Shown: piece by piece, positions 34,487-34,494 of the stretch
Numbering within the stretch: position 1 is the first letter of the stretch
Layout: every line of letters starts with the position of its first letter
Assembly (NCBI GenBank): GCA_012034615.1
Contig: JAAUPA010000019.1
Coordinates: forward strand, 1 to 34,494
Direction of reading: 5' to 3'
DNA length: 34,494 nucleotides
DNA from: Leptolyngbyaceae cyanobacterium CSU_1_4
GTDB taxonomy: Bacteria > Cyanobacteriota > Cyanobacteriia > Elainellales > Elainellaceae
Notes under the pieces: generated by a model
The model's database searches: none
What the model was told of the DNA's origin: nothing
The model's input: the letters and a program-made list of their open reading frames with translations, nothing else
Position numbers and translations under genes: made by a program

Positions 34487-34494
34487 GAGAGAAC

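Overview
The window is chromosomal DNA from a cyanobacterium, most likely a filamentous Leptolyngbya/Oscillatoria-type strain. The octamer GCGATCGC (HIP1) is scattered throughout. The gene set is cyanobacterial: cytochrome c6, a PetRP copper switch, an FtsH1-like protease, DUF2949 and DUF2996 proteins, and a CSP41-like SDR. There are no rRNA genes, phage genes, CRISPR arrays or intact transposases.

Layout. 1-4.5 kb (all minus): the 5' part of metF; a manganese exporter of the GDT1/UPF0016 family preceded by a recognisable yybP-ykoY manganese riboswitch; a TetR regulator; a PAS-GGDEF-EAL cyclic-di-GMP enzyme. 4.5-9.8 kb: an 8-bp tandem-repeat block, glucokinase, a repeat-rich gap with two families of inverted-repeat elements, ftsH, a DUF2949 gene, a structured RNA candidate with a 6S-like fold, and a DUF2996 gene. 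9.8-16.7 kb: an alpha/beta hydrolase, a GH13 amylase-family enzyme, a Cys-rich protein of unknown function, a CSP41-like SDR, and carA. 16.7-26.4 kb: dnaG, a peptidoglycan amidase-glucosaminidase, a GT39-like membrane glycosyltransferase overlapping a LpxO-like hydroxylase gene, metH and tRNA-Pro(CGG). 26.6-29.9 kb: a two-gene NLR-type module. 29.9-34.5 kb: a SafE/ferric-reductase-like membrane fusion, a periplasmic TPR protein, petJ, and the divergent petR-petP pair.

The most interesting locus is 26683-29790. A 153-aa Bell-like protein (a presumed cell-death effector) ends in a Gly/Asn/Gln-rich motif. Nearly the same motif opens the adjacent STAND NTPase-WD40 protein, whose start codon lies 3 nt after the effector stop. 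This is the architecture expected for amyloid-templated immune signalling: receptor oligomerisation seeding the effector.

Metal biology recurs. Mn is represented by the riboswitch and exporter. Cu is represented by petJ facing a BlaI-type repressor and M56 protease pair, which in Synechocystis switches cytochrome c6 and plastocyanin. metF and metH serve the same methionine pathway but lie 22 kb apart.

Caution on sequence quality: eight genes, including essential ones (dnaG, ftsH) and metH, are broken by thirteen single-base indels (eleven deletions, two insertions). All lie in or next to short base runs, and repairing them restores an integral reading frame in every case. I treat these as sequencing or assembly errors and annotate each gene as one CDS.
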